NCBI RefSeq assembly: GCF_015277735.1
Contig: NZ_JADHDA010000003.1
Span: 434,001-498,000, forward strand
DNA: 64,000 nt
Direction: 5' to 3'
From: Psychrobacter sp. NG254
Lineage (GTDB): Bacteria > Pseudomonadota > Gammaproteobacteria > Pseudomonadales > Moraxellaceae
Position 1 is the first letter of the stretch. Each line of letters begins with the position of its first letter. Below the pieces are notes generated by a model. That model was not told the DNA's origin and made no database searches. It saw only the letters and a program-made list of their open reading frames with translations. Of this stretch, positions 26,061 through 35,355 are shown one piece after another. The position numbers and the translations under genes were made by a program.

Positions 26061-27930
26061 TATTCACATCCCAACCATCTAGATACTCTTCGAAAGTATC
26101 TCTTACATCAAATCCATTTTTTATCAAAGCTGTACCTACAAATCTAACAGACTGATAGTAAATTCTATCTAACATGTCATGCTGTATACGATCATAATTC
26201 TCATCTAAATCATGGTCTAGATTGAAAATAGATTCTGGATACTGTTGTAATGTATATAGTAATCTAGCATATTGCGATCTATTTAAGAATTTCTGATAAT
26301 GACCGTCTTCATGCATAATATAATGTACTAAGCTCTGTAAGCTCATGTCAAATGAACCATCAACAAAATCTAAATAAAACTTATCATAACCATAACCTGG
26401 ACGTACCTTGTAACCTACGTCTTGATCAAAACCAGTAATATTATCCCTAATAATTTTATCAAGAACATTTGTAACTTCTTTTTCTATTGCTTCAATAGTG
26501 TCATCATTTAACTTTACTTCATCAATAGCAACAGTATCAGGAACTTCATCTAAATAAATTTCATAACGAGGCTCTTGTGCTACAGCTAAATCGTAAGTAT
26601 CTGGTTTCCAATCATCAACAGTGTCTCCTAATTCTTCCAAGAATTGAGTAACTTTTATAGATAAACCGGTTAGGTAGTTATCACAAAGTGATAACGAATA
26701 TAGATCCTTTAGCTTGGTAATGCTATCAGGTAGCATATTTAGTATATTATTGTTAAGAATCAAATATTCTAGATTTACAAGATCGCCAATACTTTCTGGA
26801 ATTACCTTAAGTTCGTTACCTTCTAAGCTAAGTGACTTCAAATTTTTTATTTGACCAATGCTATCAGGCAAGGCGTTTAACGTATTATAGGCAATTGTCA
26901 GATACTCTAGGCTTGAGAGGTCACTAATACTTTTCGGAAACATCTTAAGTTTATTACTTTGTAAGTTGAGCGTTCTCAAGCTTTTTACTTTGCCAATATT
27001 ATCAGGTAACGTACTCAATAGATTATCGTTAAGACTCAATTCTTCAAGGTTTGCCAGACTACCAATACTTTCTGGAAGTGTCTTAAGTTTGTTGCCGTCT
27101 AAATTAAATTCTTTCAAGTTTCTTAATTTGCCGACGCTATCAGGTAATATGCTTAAAGTATTATTATATTCAATTGTCAAGTATTTTAAGTTCTCAAGAT
27201 TACCAATACTTTCTGGAAGCGTCTTAAGTTTGTTGCCGTTTAAACTGAGCTTCTCCAAGTTTTTCATTTGAGCAATACTTTCTGGAAGTGTCTTAAGTTT
27301 GTTAACTCCTAAGCCAAGTATCTTCAAGTCTTTCATTTGACCAATATTATCAGGTAGCGTACTCAACCCATTATCGTCAAGATTCAACTCTTCTAGGTTC
27401 ACAAGATCACCAATACTTTCTGGAAGTATCTTAAGTTTGTTACCGACTAAATTAAACTCTTTTAAACTTCTTAGTTTGCCAATGCTATCAGGTAACGCAT
27501 TCAATGCATTGTAATGAAGTGATAATTTTTCTAGGTTCGAAAGATTACCAATACTTTCTGGAAGTACCTTAAGTTTGTTACCATCTAAATTAAACTCTTT
27601 TAAATTTCTTAGTTTGCCAATGCTATCAGGTAACGCATTCAATGCATTGTAATAAAGTGATAATTCTTCTAGATTCACAAGATCGCCAATACTTTCTGGA
27701 AGTGCTTTTAGCTTATAGTTCTCACTAAGACTAAGGACTTTAAGGTTCTTAAGGTTACCTATAGAATCTGGTACTTCGGTGATATTTTTTTCAATTAGTA
27801 TTAATTCAGTCAAGGCCAGTAAAGCATTAATATCACGAGGCATTAGCTCTTCTGAGAGCTCAAGCTTATCTGCCCATACCCAGATTTCTTCCATCCACGG
27901 CTTGATAGTTGGATCTTTTTTAATTGTCAT
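26038..27930 (-). CDS. Leucine-rich-repeat protein with unknown C-terminal domain
   Basis: The protein is 630 aa. About 16 tandem 23-residue repeats (residues 45-415) follow the pattern LxxLPxSIGxLxNLxxLxLxxNxL, the bacterial intracellular LRR type, forming a curved protein-binding solenoid. No signal peptide is present, so it is probably cytoplasmic. The C-terminal 190 residues form a separate acidic, aromatic-rich domain (YGYDKFYLDFVDGSFDMSLQ, HYIMHEDGHYQKFL) that I do not recognise. The gene precedes and overlaps the 132-aa protein. A role in sensing a phage or host protein is speculation; it could equally be an effector. Confidence 0.75.
   Translation of the reverse strand: MTIKKDPTIKPWMEEIWVWADKLELSEELMPRDINALLALTELILIEKNITEVPDSIGNLKNLKVLSLSENYKLKALPESIGDLVNLEELSLYYNALNALPDSIGKLRNLKEFNLDGNKLKVLPESIGNLSNLEKLSLHYNALNALPDSIGKLRSLKEFNLVGNKLKILPESIGDLVNLEELNLDDNGLSTLPDNIGQMKDLKILGLGVNKLKTLPESIAQMKNLEKLSLNGNKLKTLPESIGNLENLKYLTIEYNNTLSILPDSVGKLRNLKEFNLDGNKLKTLPESIGSLANLEELSLNDNLLSTLPDNIGKVKSLRTLNLQSNKLKMFPKSISDLSSLEYLTIAYNTLNALPDSIGQIKNLKSLSLEGNELKVIPESIGDLVNLEYLILNNNILNMLPDSITKLKDLYSLSLCDNYLTGLSIKVTQFLEELGDTVDDWKPDTYDLAVAQEPRYEIYLDEVPDTVAIDEVKLNDDTIEAIEKEVTNVLDKIIRDNITGFDQDVGYKVRPGYGYDKFYLDFVDGSFDMSLQSLVHYIMHEDGHYQKFLNRSQYARLLYTLQQYPESIFNLDHDLDENYDRIQHDMLDRIYYQSVRFVGTALIKNGFDVRDTFEEYLDGWDVNIDGDKNA
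26700..27790. repeat. Near-identical DNA repeats inside the LRR gene
   Basis: Coding repeats of 69 bp (23 codons) fill this region. Some 138-bp double units are almost identical at the DNA level. For example, the TGCTATCAGGTAACGCATTC block occurs at 27483 and again at 27621, exactly 138 bp apart, followed by nearly the same sequence. That implies recent duplication or gene conversion, and likely repeat-number variation between strains. Confidence 0.75.
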
Positions 27931-28293
27931 TTTGCTCTTCCTAAGTAGTTAACTTTTAAGTTTGAAATTTCCATGGCATTCACGAATGGTTGGCTAGTTT
28001 GGATTCATGTTACTGTCTAAACATCACTTACAAGCCTTAAATCATTTAAGTGTCCAACCTAATAGTCTTTCAATATTTGAAATATTATCCGTGTTTTAAA
28101 ATGAAAAATATCGAGAGATTTTTATTGACTATATTATCAAGCTAGGATAAAAAACCTGATAAGTAGACATCTTTTCATTAATATCTACTATAACCATAAA
28201 AATTGCAATACGAATACTTATTTCCGCGACAATCAGTGTCGCGGAAATAAGTATGATTAATATACTTATAAATTTCGAAAAACAGGATATTTC
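27931..28293. other. Divergent intergenic region between the LRR and helicase genes
   Basis: The region holds 363 bp without a gene and must contain promoters for the LRR gene (left) and the helicase gene (right). The one clear structure is the long hairpin at 28214-28254. A ribosome site AGGA lies shortly before the ATG at 28294. Nothing else could be supported. Confidence 0.6.
28214..28254. promoter_or_regulatory. Perfect 18-bp inverted repeat with 5-base loop
   Basis: ATACTTATTTCCGCGACA at 28214-28231 pairs perfectly with 28237-28254 across the loop ATCAG. It is unusually long and GC-cored for this AT-rich gap and is not followed by a T-run, so it is a poor intrinsic terminator in either direction. 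It lies 40 bp before the helicase start. A regulatory hairpin, a protein-binding palindrome or a tiny mobile-repeat unit are all possible. Confidence 0.6.
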
Positions 28294-31200
28294 ATGTATA
28301 AAAAAGAGCATATGTATTACTCCCCATCTGATCTAACCAAATATATGGAAAGTCCTTTCGCTTCATGGATGGATAGGTTTGCTCAAGAATATCCAGAGTT
28401 AGCACCAAAGCAAGATCCCAACGATGATCTTATGGTAATGCTGCAACAAAAAGGTTATCAGCATGAGGATAAGCTGGAGGCAATGTTTATAGCCGAAGGT
28501 AAGAATCTAATAAAAATTGAGGGGGAGAACAATGATGAAAGATATGCTAAAACTTTGGAAGCAATGCAAAGTGGTGTTGAAATAATTGTGCAAGCAAGGC
28601 TGGAACTGGGTCAGTTTGCAGGATTTTCTGACTTCTTGGTCAAGGTGAATCATGAGCCAGAGCATCTACCAAGTAGTTTTGGTAATTGGCATTATGAGGT
28701 ATGGGATACTAAGCTTGCCAGTAGAGTAAAGCCGACATTTATCATTCAGTTATGTTGCTATGCTCAAATGCTTGAGTCTATTCAAGGATGTTTACCTCAG
28801 TATATTACGGTTGCTCTTGGCAATGGTGAGGTACAAGTATTAAGGACTTATGACTTTTACTATTATTACCTAAAATTGAAAGACACCTTTCTAAAAGAGC
28901 ATGCTGAATTCCACATAGATCATTGTCCAAACCCTGCTGATTCTGAAAGTTGGGGTAACTGGAGTAACCATGCCGAACAGATTTTGCTCAGTAAAGATCA
29001 TTTATGCCAAGTAGCAAGTATTACCAAAGGACAAATTAAGAAGCTTAATAAGGTAGGTATATATACTATGCAGCAGCTTGCAGACCCATCTATATTTTCT
29101 GTGGGTGGTATGCATTCTACGATATTTACTAAACTTAAAGCTCAAGCGAGTATACAAATAAAGAGTAAGTTAAAAAGTCAAAGACCAGAGGTGATGATTG
29201 ATAGCGCTAGACCAGAGTTTGAAATAATAAAACCTGCGCAAGGTGAGAAAAAAGGACTGGCATTACTGCCACCTGATTCTCCGATGGACGTATTCTTTGA
29301 TATTGAAGGTTTCCCGCTCGATGTAGGTGGGCTGGAATATCTATGGGGTAATAACTATTTGGATGAGGACGGCAACCGTCAGTTCAAGGACTTTTGGGCT
29401 CACAATCGTGAACAGGAAAAACAGTGTTTCCAAGATTTCATCCATTGGGCTTACGATAGATGGCAACAAGACCCCAGTATGCATATTTACCACTATGCCA
29501 GTTACGAAGTTACAGCTTGTCGTAAGCTGATGGGACGCTATGGTGTCTGTGAATTTGAAGTTGATCAACTACTAAGAAACGAAGTATTTGTCGATTTATA
29601 CAAGGTAGTAAAGGGTGGCTTGCGATTAGGTGCTCCTCGGTACTCGATTAAAAATGTGGAGCTTTTATACCGTAGTAAGCGTAATACCGAAGTGGGTAAC
29701 GGCAGTGATTCGATCATTGTTTATGATCAGTGGCGAGAATTATACCAACGGGGCGAGGAAGGAGATACTTGGCAAACTTCAAAAATACTTAGTGATATTC
29801 GAGATTATAACATTGATGATTGTAACTCTACGCAAGAGCTAGCGGTATGGTTAAGAGAACAACAAACAATTCATAAGATTGACTATTTAGGTAAAGCTGA
29901 AGTTATTAAGCCAGAAATATCTGAAGAAGCAACCATGGTTACTGCACTGCGTGACCGTCTATTAGCCCAAGCCCAAACAGAGTTGCTAGTCGACTCTAAG
30001 CAAGCACAACTCACTGAGAATCTAGCATGGATGTTAGAGTTTCATCGCCGCGAGGCCAAGCCTTTATTTTGGAAGCTATTTGATCGGCTTGGCTCAGAGG
30101 AGGTGATGCTTATGGATGACCTAGACTGTCTTGCTCTTTGCGAGCGTACACAAAGAGTGCCATTCAAATCATCACCAAAAGATAGAAATCTAAGTTACGA
30201 ATACCGATTCGATATTAATCAAGAATTCAAAGGCGCTGCAAACAATTTTTATGTGCTTGGGGTAGAAACATCTGAAGGTAAAAACGTAAAAGTAGGGTTG
30301 GTGACAGATGATAGTGATTTAGGAAATGGGGTAATTGTACTCAAAGCTAAAGATGAACCACCAAGTATAGTGTCGCTCATTCCCGATCAACTTGTGCCTA
30401 GCAAGGTGATTGCAGAAGCAATATTCAAAACGGTGGCCGAGTATGAACAAAGTTTATTTAGACAGAAAAAATCTGCCATTATGGATTTTTTAACGGGTGT
30501 AAAGCCAAGAATATTAAATCACAAAGGTGGTGATATCGTCAGCAGTGAGGAACCAGATGCTCGCTTAAAGCAAGTCATCGTAGCCATTAGCAATCTCGAT
30601 AGTAGTTACCTGCCGATACAAGGTCCTCCGGGTTCAGGTAAAACTTACACAGGGAAATATGCAATCGCTCATTTGCTTAAGTCAGGGGCGAAAATTGGTA
30701 TCTCAAGTAATAGCCATAAAGCGATCAACAATCTATTACTTAGCACGGCCAAGCACTGTAAACAGAATAATATAAAAGCATCGTCTTTCTGCACCAAAGA
30801 AACAGATGATGAACTTTCTGATTATGACGTGACCATAATAAGCAACAATCAATTAGCCAATCATATTCAGCCAGCATGTGTTATCGGCACGACTGCATGG
30901 GGATTTGCTCGTGAGGACATGACAGATCAGCTCGATTATCTTTTTGTTGATGAAGCAGGTCAAGTATCAACAGCCAACTTAGTTGCTATGAGTCGTAGCG
31001 CTAGAAATCTGGTATTGATGGGTGATCAGATGCAACTAGGTCAACCTTCACAAGGTACGCATCCTGCTGAAAGCGGGCTATCTATACTGGACTATTTATT
31101 ACATGATACACCAACCATATCTGCAGATATGGGCGTGTTCTTAGACATGACCTATCGTATGCATAGTAAGGTAAACACAGTTATCAGTCAGCTAATCTAT

Positions 31201-31848
31201 GAAAGCAAATTAAGATCTCACCTTGATAATGATAAGCGTATTTTAAAAGTATTAGAACCCACAGCCAGTCATAGTATGGCCCCCCAAACGTTAGATATGC
31301 ACGTAAACACCGAGGCAGGCATTATTTTTGTTCCTGTAGAGCATGAGGGTAATACTCAAGCTTCTGATGAGGAAGTGGCAATGATTGAGCAATTGGCTAA
31401 GTCGCTACTGGGTCGTATGCTTCATGCTGGTTCGACTAAAGATAATGGAGAGGCAGTTGTTCGACCAATCACATGGGACGATATGTTGTTTGTCGCCCCA
31501 TACAATCATCAAGTTAGTAAGCTAAAAAACGTCTTGGGCAAACAAGCAAAAGTTGGAAGCGTAGATAAATTTCAAGGCCAAGAGTCTCCAATCGTATTTT
31601 TGAGTATGTGTGCTAGTGATGCCAATGAGTCGCCTCGAGGTATGGACTTCTTATTCGATAAAAACCGCATTAATGTGGCGATTTCTAGAGCGCAAACATT
31701 GGCTATCGTAGTAGCAAATCCTAATCTTGGTAATACCTCTGTTAACAGTGTCGAGCAGCTAAGAAAAGTAAATTTATTTAATGCAGTCATGTATATGAGT
31801 AGCGATACAAACGCTACATATACAGAACAAGCTATATTTCTACATTAA
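28294..31848 (+). CDS. RecB-like nuclease fused to SF1 (UPF1-like) helicase
   Basis: The protein is 1184 aa. The N-terminal half resembles the TM0106 family: YSPSDLTKYMESPFASWMD at the start, then an RNase H-like nuclease with FFDIEGFPLD (about 334), HYASYEVTACRKLMG and DIRDYNIDDCNSTQEL. The C-terminal half is an SF1 helicase of the Upf1/Dna2 type: Walker A IQGPPGSGKTYTGKY (about 775), DYLFVDEAGQ (about 885), LMGDQMQLGQP, DMTYRMHSKV, VDKFQGQESPIVFLS (about 1092) and NRINVAISRAQ. The likely role is processing foreign nucleic acid. It is monocistronic, transcribed away from the LRR gene, with an AGGA ribosome site before ATG 28294. Confidence 0.8.
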   Translation: MYKKEHMYYSPSDLTKYMESPFASWMDRFAQEYPELAPKQDPNDDLMVMLQQKGYQHEDKLEAMFIAEGKNLIKIEGENNDERYAKTLEAMQSGVEIIVQARLELGQFAGFSDFLVKVNHEPEHLPSSFGNWHYEVWDTKLASRVKPTFIIQLCCYAQMLESIQGCLPQYITVALGNGEVQVLRTYDFYYYYLKLKDTFLKEHAEFHIDHCPNPADSESWGNWSNHAEQILLSKDHLCQVASITKGQIKKLNKVGIYTMQQLADPSIFSVGGMHSTIFTKLKAQASIQIKSKLKSQRPEVMIDSARPEFEIIKPAQGEKKGLALLPPDSPMDVFFDIEGFPLDVGGLEYLWGNNYLDEDGNRQFKDFWAHNREQEKQCFQDFIHWAYDRWQQDPSMHIYHYASYEVTACRKLMGRYGVCEFEVDQLLRNEVFVDLYKVVKGGLRLGAPRYSIKNVELLYRSKRNTEVGNGSDSIIVYDQWRELYQRGEEGDTWQTSKILSDIRDYNIDDCNSTQELAVWLREQQTIHKIDYLGKAEVIKPEISEEATMVTALRDRLLAQAQTELLVDSKQAQLTENLAWMLEFHRREAKPLFWKLFDRLGSEEVMLMDDLDCLALCERTQRVPFKSSPKDRNLSYEYRFDINQEFKGAANNFYVLGVETSEGKNVKVGLVTDDSDLGNGVIVLKAKDEPPSIVSLIPDQLVPSKVIAEAIFKTVAEYEQSLFRQKKSAIMDFLTGVKPRILNHKGGDIVSSEEPDARLKQVIVAISNLDSSYLPIQGPPGSGKTYTGKYAIAHLLKSGAKIGISSNSHKAINNLLLSTAKHCKQNNIKASSFCTKETDDELSDYDVTIISNNQLANHIQPACVIGTTAWGFAREDMTDQLDYLFVDEAGQVSTANLVAMSRSARNLVLMGDQMQLGQPSQGTHPAESGLSILDYLLHDTPTISADMGVFLDMTYRMHSKVNTVISQLIYESKLRSHLDNDKRILKVLEPTASHSMAPQTLDMHVNTEAGIIFVPVEHEGNTQASDEEVAMIEQLAKSLLGRMLHAGSTKDNGEAVVRPITWDDMLFVAPYNHQVSKLKNVLGKQAKVGSVDKFQGQESPIVFLSMCASDANESPRGMDFLFDKNRINVAISRAQTLAIVVANPNLGNTSVNSVEQLRKVNLFNAVMYMSSDTNATYTEQAIFLH

Positions 31849-32247
31849 TAATATTTTATTAACGAAGTAGATATAACTGGTCGAGTGAAATAATATATTT
31901 TTTGAGTTCTAAAAATTTTGAGGATAGATAAAGTAGACTGTTTATGAATTTCAAAAATGATATTAACAGTCTGAACAGTAAACCCTAAATCTTTTATTAT
32001 GTCAGAGCGAAGCCATAGTAAACATTCATAAAATATACAGAAGGACATAACGATGACGTTGTGTCCTTTTTTATGCTTATAGATTCTTCAAGACTATTTA
32101 AAATTACTGCATCGGATAACATATATATTGATTATTGAAATAAAGTTGACTACTATTGTTTATTAAATCAGTGACATCTATTTGCTGTATATCATAGATA
32201 TATTTGTGGATTACAGAGAGCATTTATACTTTACAAACGAGACTTAA
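31849..32247. other. Intergenic region with a terminator
   Basis: The region holds 399 bp with no convincing gene. A strong terminator-like hairpin lies at 32041-32072. The rest is AT-rich and probably contains the promoter of the WG-repeat protein gene at 32248 (AT-rich stretch 32120-32220). A short reverse ORF at 31845-32048 has no coding look. Confidence 0.55.
32041..32072 (+). terminator. Intrinsic terminator
   Basis: AAGGACATAACG pairs with CGTTGTGTCCTT (one G-U pair) across the loop ATGA, followed by a T-run to 32072. It would end transcription from the helicase gene, whose stop is 190 bp upstream, and insulate the WG-repeat gene. Confidence 0.75.
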
Positions 32248-33255
32248 ATGAAAAAATATAATAGTAAAGCGACCATAGTATTAGGTCTATGTGCAGCATT
32301 TGGCGCAGGTAGTGCAACCGCTGGCTTACAAGCCTTTGAGTTGGAGAATACGGAGCAACCTCAGTGTGGCTACAAAGATGCCGGAGGAAAAGTCATCGTA
32401 CCTCCAAAATATGATAGCTGCGGTGGCTTCTCTGAAGGCATGGCTCGTGTCGCAATCATGAAAATGGGTATGGTCAAAGGCTATGACGGCGGTGAGGACT
32501 ACGAAGACTATCTGTACTGGCAAGGCTATATTAACGAAACGGGCAAATTAGTCATACCTGTTGAGCATCAAGCACCGATGACTGGTGGATATTACATTGA
32601 TTTTCGAGATTTCCAAGAAGGTATGGTAGCCGCATATAAAGACGGTAAATATGGCTATATGAATAAGTCAGGGAAAATGACCATACCTTACTTATATCAG
32701 AGTGCTGGTGATTTCAATGATGGGCTGGCAGTGGTCAGTAAGGACGATAAATTTGGAGCAATTGATAAAACAGGTAAAACAGTCGTGCCATTTAAATTTA
32801 ATTGGCTAGATGACTATTCAGAAGGGTTGGCCAGATATAACACGTCTACATTGGGTGATGAAGATAGCAAAACAGGCTTTGTGGATACCACTGGCAAAAC
32901 CGTGATAGCAGCCAAATGGGATGAGGCAATGGAGTTTTTAGAAGGATTGTCTGCTGTCAAGATTGGAGATTATAGAAGTGGTAAATGGGGCGTCATCGAT
33001 AAAACAGGTAAGGTCATTGTTTCACCAAAATATGACATGGCTTATATAGAACCAATGGGGGATGCGGTAGATGTCGATGGCGGCCGCTATGAAAATGGAA
33101 AGCTCGATGTTTATAACCTAAATACCAAAGGTGCTAATGCTTATGATGAGGGCTATGACAGTATCACGCGCTATACGCTAGACCACCAAGGCAAAGTGCT
33201 CTCCAAAAAAACCTATACAGATTGGAGTGAGATAGATCAAGAACGCTATCCGTAA
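32248..33255 (+). CDS. Exported WG-repeat protein
   Basis: The protein is 335 aa. The first 26 residues form a Sec signal peptide (MKKYNSKATIVLGLCAAFGAGSATA, likely cleaved after SATA). The rest is a series of WG beta-repeats: GYKDAGGKVIVPPKYDSCGGFSEGMARV, GYINETGKLVIPVEH, GYMNKSGKMTIPYLYQSAGDF, GAIDKTGKTVVPFKFNW, GFVDTTGKTVIAAKWDEAMEF and GVIDKTGKVIVSPKYD. About six are visible. WG-repeat proteins are usually periplasmic or surface-exposed and bind partners of unknown identity. The next gene is also an exported protein. GC here is a little higher than in the neighbouring defence genes. Confidence 0.85.
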   Translation: MKKYNSKATIVLGLCAAFGAGSATAGLQAFELENTEQPQCGYKDAGGKVIVPPKYDSCGGFSEGMARVAIMKMGMVKGYDGGEDYEDYLYWQGYINETGKLVIPVEHQAPMTGGYYIDFRDFQEGMVAAYKDGKYGYMNKSGKMTIPYLYQSAGDFNDGLAVVSKDDKFGAIDKTGKTVVPFKFNWLDDYSEGLARYNTSTLGDEDSKTGFVDTTGKTVIAAKWDEAMEFLEGLSAVKIGDYRSGKWGVIDKTGKVIVSPKYDMAYIEPMGDAVDVDGGRYENGKLDVYNLNTKGANAYDEGYDSITRYTLDHQGKVLSKKTYTDWSEIDQERYP

Positions 33256-33371
33256 AACGATCAGTAACTTCTAAAATATATCATCAAAGATGCATATTTA
33301 CTGAGATCTAAAAGTGAGCCACATAGAAAAATAACAGTACTCAATCTATTTAAATTTATAGGAAAAATCTC

Positions 33372-33893
33372 ATGTTCAAAAAGACAAGCATGCTATTAGC
33401 AGCATCGATAATTATCTTAGGTCTATCCTCTACGGCTAATGCAGCACCTAAAACGAAATATGGTGTCACAGTGGTTGAGTGTGATTTTGATTATGAGGAC
33501 GAGAAATTTTGCACAGACAGTCGTTTGAAAAGCTATGCAACCGTTATGAAAGAACGTAAGCCTAACTTCAATGGTAATCAGGTTATCTATATCTTTGACA
33601 CCAATATCACAGGGTACGTCAACAAAAAACCTTATCGCTTAGTCGTGATTGACCCTGCTAAGAAGACAGTAGTGCCTTTTGGTTATTCATTATCAGCGGC
33701 AACTGGATCAAATGGTAAGCCAATAATTGTTAACAAGAAAGGTGATACGATTGATTTTGATTTTAGTATCAAATCTAACCGCTTTTGTTTTTCTGGTGAT
33801 ATCGATGCTTATAGAATGTCTGACAGCTATGTAGATCAACCTTTTTGCTTTAAATACGATAAAGCTCAAAAAGATATGATGAGAGAGTATTAA
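33372..33893 (+). CDS. Exported protein of unknown function
   Basis: The protein is 173 aa with a signal peptide MFKKTSMLLAASIIILGLSS (cleavage likely after ANA, residue 24). The mature part has four cysteines (VVECDFDYEDEKFCTDS and NRFCFSGD...QPFCFKYD) that could form two disulphides in the periplasm. No family is recognised. It follows the WG-repeat gene by 116 bp and is closed by a terminator at 33921-33953, so the two may share expression or be separate units. Confidence 0.7.
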   Translation: MFKKTSMLLAASIIILGLSSTANAAPKTKYGVTVVECDFDYEDEKFCTDSRLKSYATVMKERKPNFNGNQVIYIFDTNITGYVNKKPYRLVVIDPAKKTVVPFGYSLSAATGSNGKPIIVNKKGDTIDFDFSIKSNRFCFSGDIDAYRMSDSYVDQPFCFKYDKAQKDMMREY

Positions 33894-33920
33894 AACTCAC
33901 TGTCCTCAAATAATGTATAG

Positions 33921-33953
33921 AAGGTGATGAGCGAAACGTTCATCGCCTTTTTA
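33921..33953 (+). terminator. Intrinsic terminator
   Basis: GGTGATGA pairs with TCATCGCC (one G-U pair) and the flanking AA/TT extends the stem; a T-run follows. It lies 28 bp after the stop of the 173-aa exported protein and ends that unit. Confidence 0.75.
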
Positions 33954-34088
33954 TTTATAGAAAGCAACTCTGTATTACTCTCATGCTATTTAAGTGATTT
34001 TATAATCGAACCTAGAAAATAAAATTATATGTAGTCAGATATACTAACCTTTATGATAAATATATAGGTTTGATCTATCACGTGCGGT

Positions 34089-34562
34089 TTGGTATTTATC
34101 GATAACATGATGTATCTGACAGGCTTTTATCCAGTAAACGATCATATCGATAATAAGGAGTTGTTAAAAGCACATCGCAATTTTGCAATTAACCGTATTA
34201 CCCAAGCTAGCATAATAAATAAGTTAATACCTGACTGGGTAGGGCGTGACGTTTTTACATTAAATAGCTTACAGAAGCTAGGCAAGCTAGAGTTTGGTAA
34301 AAATGTTGAAATCAACTTGGTTTTAAAAGTACAGAAATATGCCTGTCAGCATCTTTATGAGCGCCCACTATCGATAAATCAGCAAATTACTATTATCGAT
34401 GACACTTAGAATCAGGTCAGCGCTACGGTTGCTAATACTACTCGTCTGCAAGATTGGCTGGTAAGTATGTCGCAATTGTCCGTCGTCATTGAACCATTAG
34501 AGTTAAAGATAGTTATTCTTGAGCATCTAGAAAGTGGTATGCAGCTTTATAATAACGATTAA
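34089..34562 (+). pseudogene. C-terminal fragment of a WYL-type regulator with an in-frame stop
   Basis: The translation runs from about 34089 to TAG at 34407 (ending SINQQITIIDDT). It continues in the same frame as NQVSATVANTTRLQDWLVSM...LEHLESGMQLYNND to TAA at 34560. The second part looks like the WCX end of a WYL regulator (the ISATVANTTRLQDWLLS pattern is typical). The N-terminal DNA-binding half is absent and one stop interrupts the rest. It is therefore a double-damaged remnant, probably once the regulator of a defence unit here. The following gene begins immediately after. Confidence 0.6.
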
Positions 34563-34588
34563 TGATGTCACCCAACGAGGAACCATGT

Positions 34589-35266
34589 ATGACAGTAAAT
34601 AGTATATCTAAAGATCAAGAGTCTCTAACAAATAATATTGCTCAAGAGCCTGATAACGAGCTTCGGATAAAACCTATCTCTTTTACCATGTTATACACAC
34701 TGCAGGCAGGTGATTATCGCTTGTCTGAGGTTGGATTTATTATCATTGATGATGGTTGGAGTGAAAACTCACTGCTAGACCTAAAACATAAAACAGGTTT
34801 GGGAACACTGTTTGCTCTGCAAACTACGGACAAGCTCATTAATAAGTTCGAGGTGATAGACGGTATTATTATTTGTGAATCTGATGAAGTCGAGCAGGTG
34901 ATGACAGTCTTCGAATCGGTACTATCGGTGCAAGATAAAGTTGGTATAGATGTTAACGATATCAAAAGATCCTGCGGGGCTGAAAAGTCTGCCAAGTTTA
35001 TACAGACTACTGTAATGGGTGCAGCTGATTCAGAGCAATTAGAGACAGCCGTTAATCATCTGCTCAATCAAATTCCTGAAGGTCTTAGTATCGAGTATAT
35101 GATGCTTGATATTGAAAGCGATCATAAACTATCTCTTGATGAGTTTTTTATCGTCATAACTGCTATTGAAAGTCGGATTGCTGATGATGCAGAAGTGTTT
35201 TACGGTAATAGGATGGTTGATAAACCTGACCATTGCTGGGTAGGAGCGATGTATGTGGCTGGTTAG
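34589..35266 (+). CDS. Protein resembling the FtsZ C-terminal domain, without the GTPase domain
   Basis: The protein is about 225 aa. ATG 34589 is chosen because GAGGAA lies 6 bp upstream; an earlier ATG at 34562 has no such site. From about residue 120 the order of features follows the FtsZ/tubulin C-terminal domain: VGIDVNDIKRSC (compare VDFADVRTVM), TTVMGAADSEQLETAVNHLL, IEYMMLDIESDHKLSLDEFFIVITAIES (compare ITAGFDLRLDEFETVGNTI), AEVFYGNRMVD and a final WVGAMYVAG (compare VTVVATG). No GGGTGS GTP-binding loop is present. A paralogue lies at 35998. If the resemblance is real it might bind FtsZ or block division. The likeness was judged by eye. Confidence 0.55.
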   Translation: MTVNSISKDQESLTNNIAQEPDNELRIKPISFTMLYTLQAGDYRLSEVGFIIIDDGWSENSLLDLKHKTGLGTLFALQTTDKLINKFEVIDGIIICESDEVEQVMTVFESVLSVQDKVGIDVNDIKRSCGAEKSAKFIQTTVMGAADSEQLETAVNHLLNQIPEGLSIEYMMLDIESDHKLSLDEFFIVITAIESRIADDAEVFYGNRMVDKPDHCWVGAMYVAG

Positions 35267-35355
35267 CCTAGCATTAACTATACATGGTTTTACTCACGTT
35301 GTGAGCGTGTCAGGTAAATGAGAGTTCATTACTTAAATTGCAAGGAGTGCAGAAA

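Noticed and set aside
26966-27271. Plus-strand ORF opposite the LRR gene
   Set aside because: It is an antisense shadow produced by the regular repeat; composition and lack of a ribosome site argue against it.
26700-27790. CRISPR array
   Set aside because: The regular repeats are coding LRR units of 69 bp without unrelated spacers.
31845-32048. Minus-strand 67-aa ORF after the helicase
   Set aside because: No ribosome site, no recognisable motif, and it overlaps a terminator.
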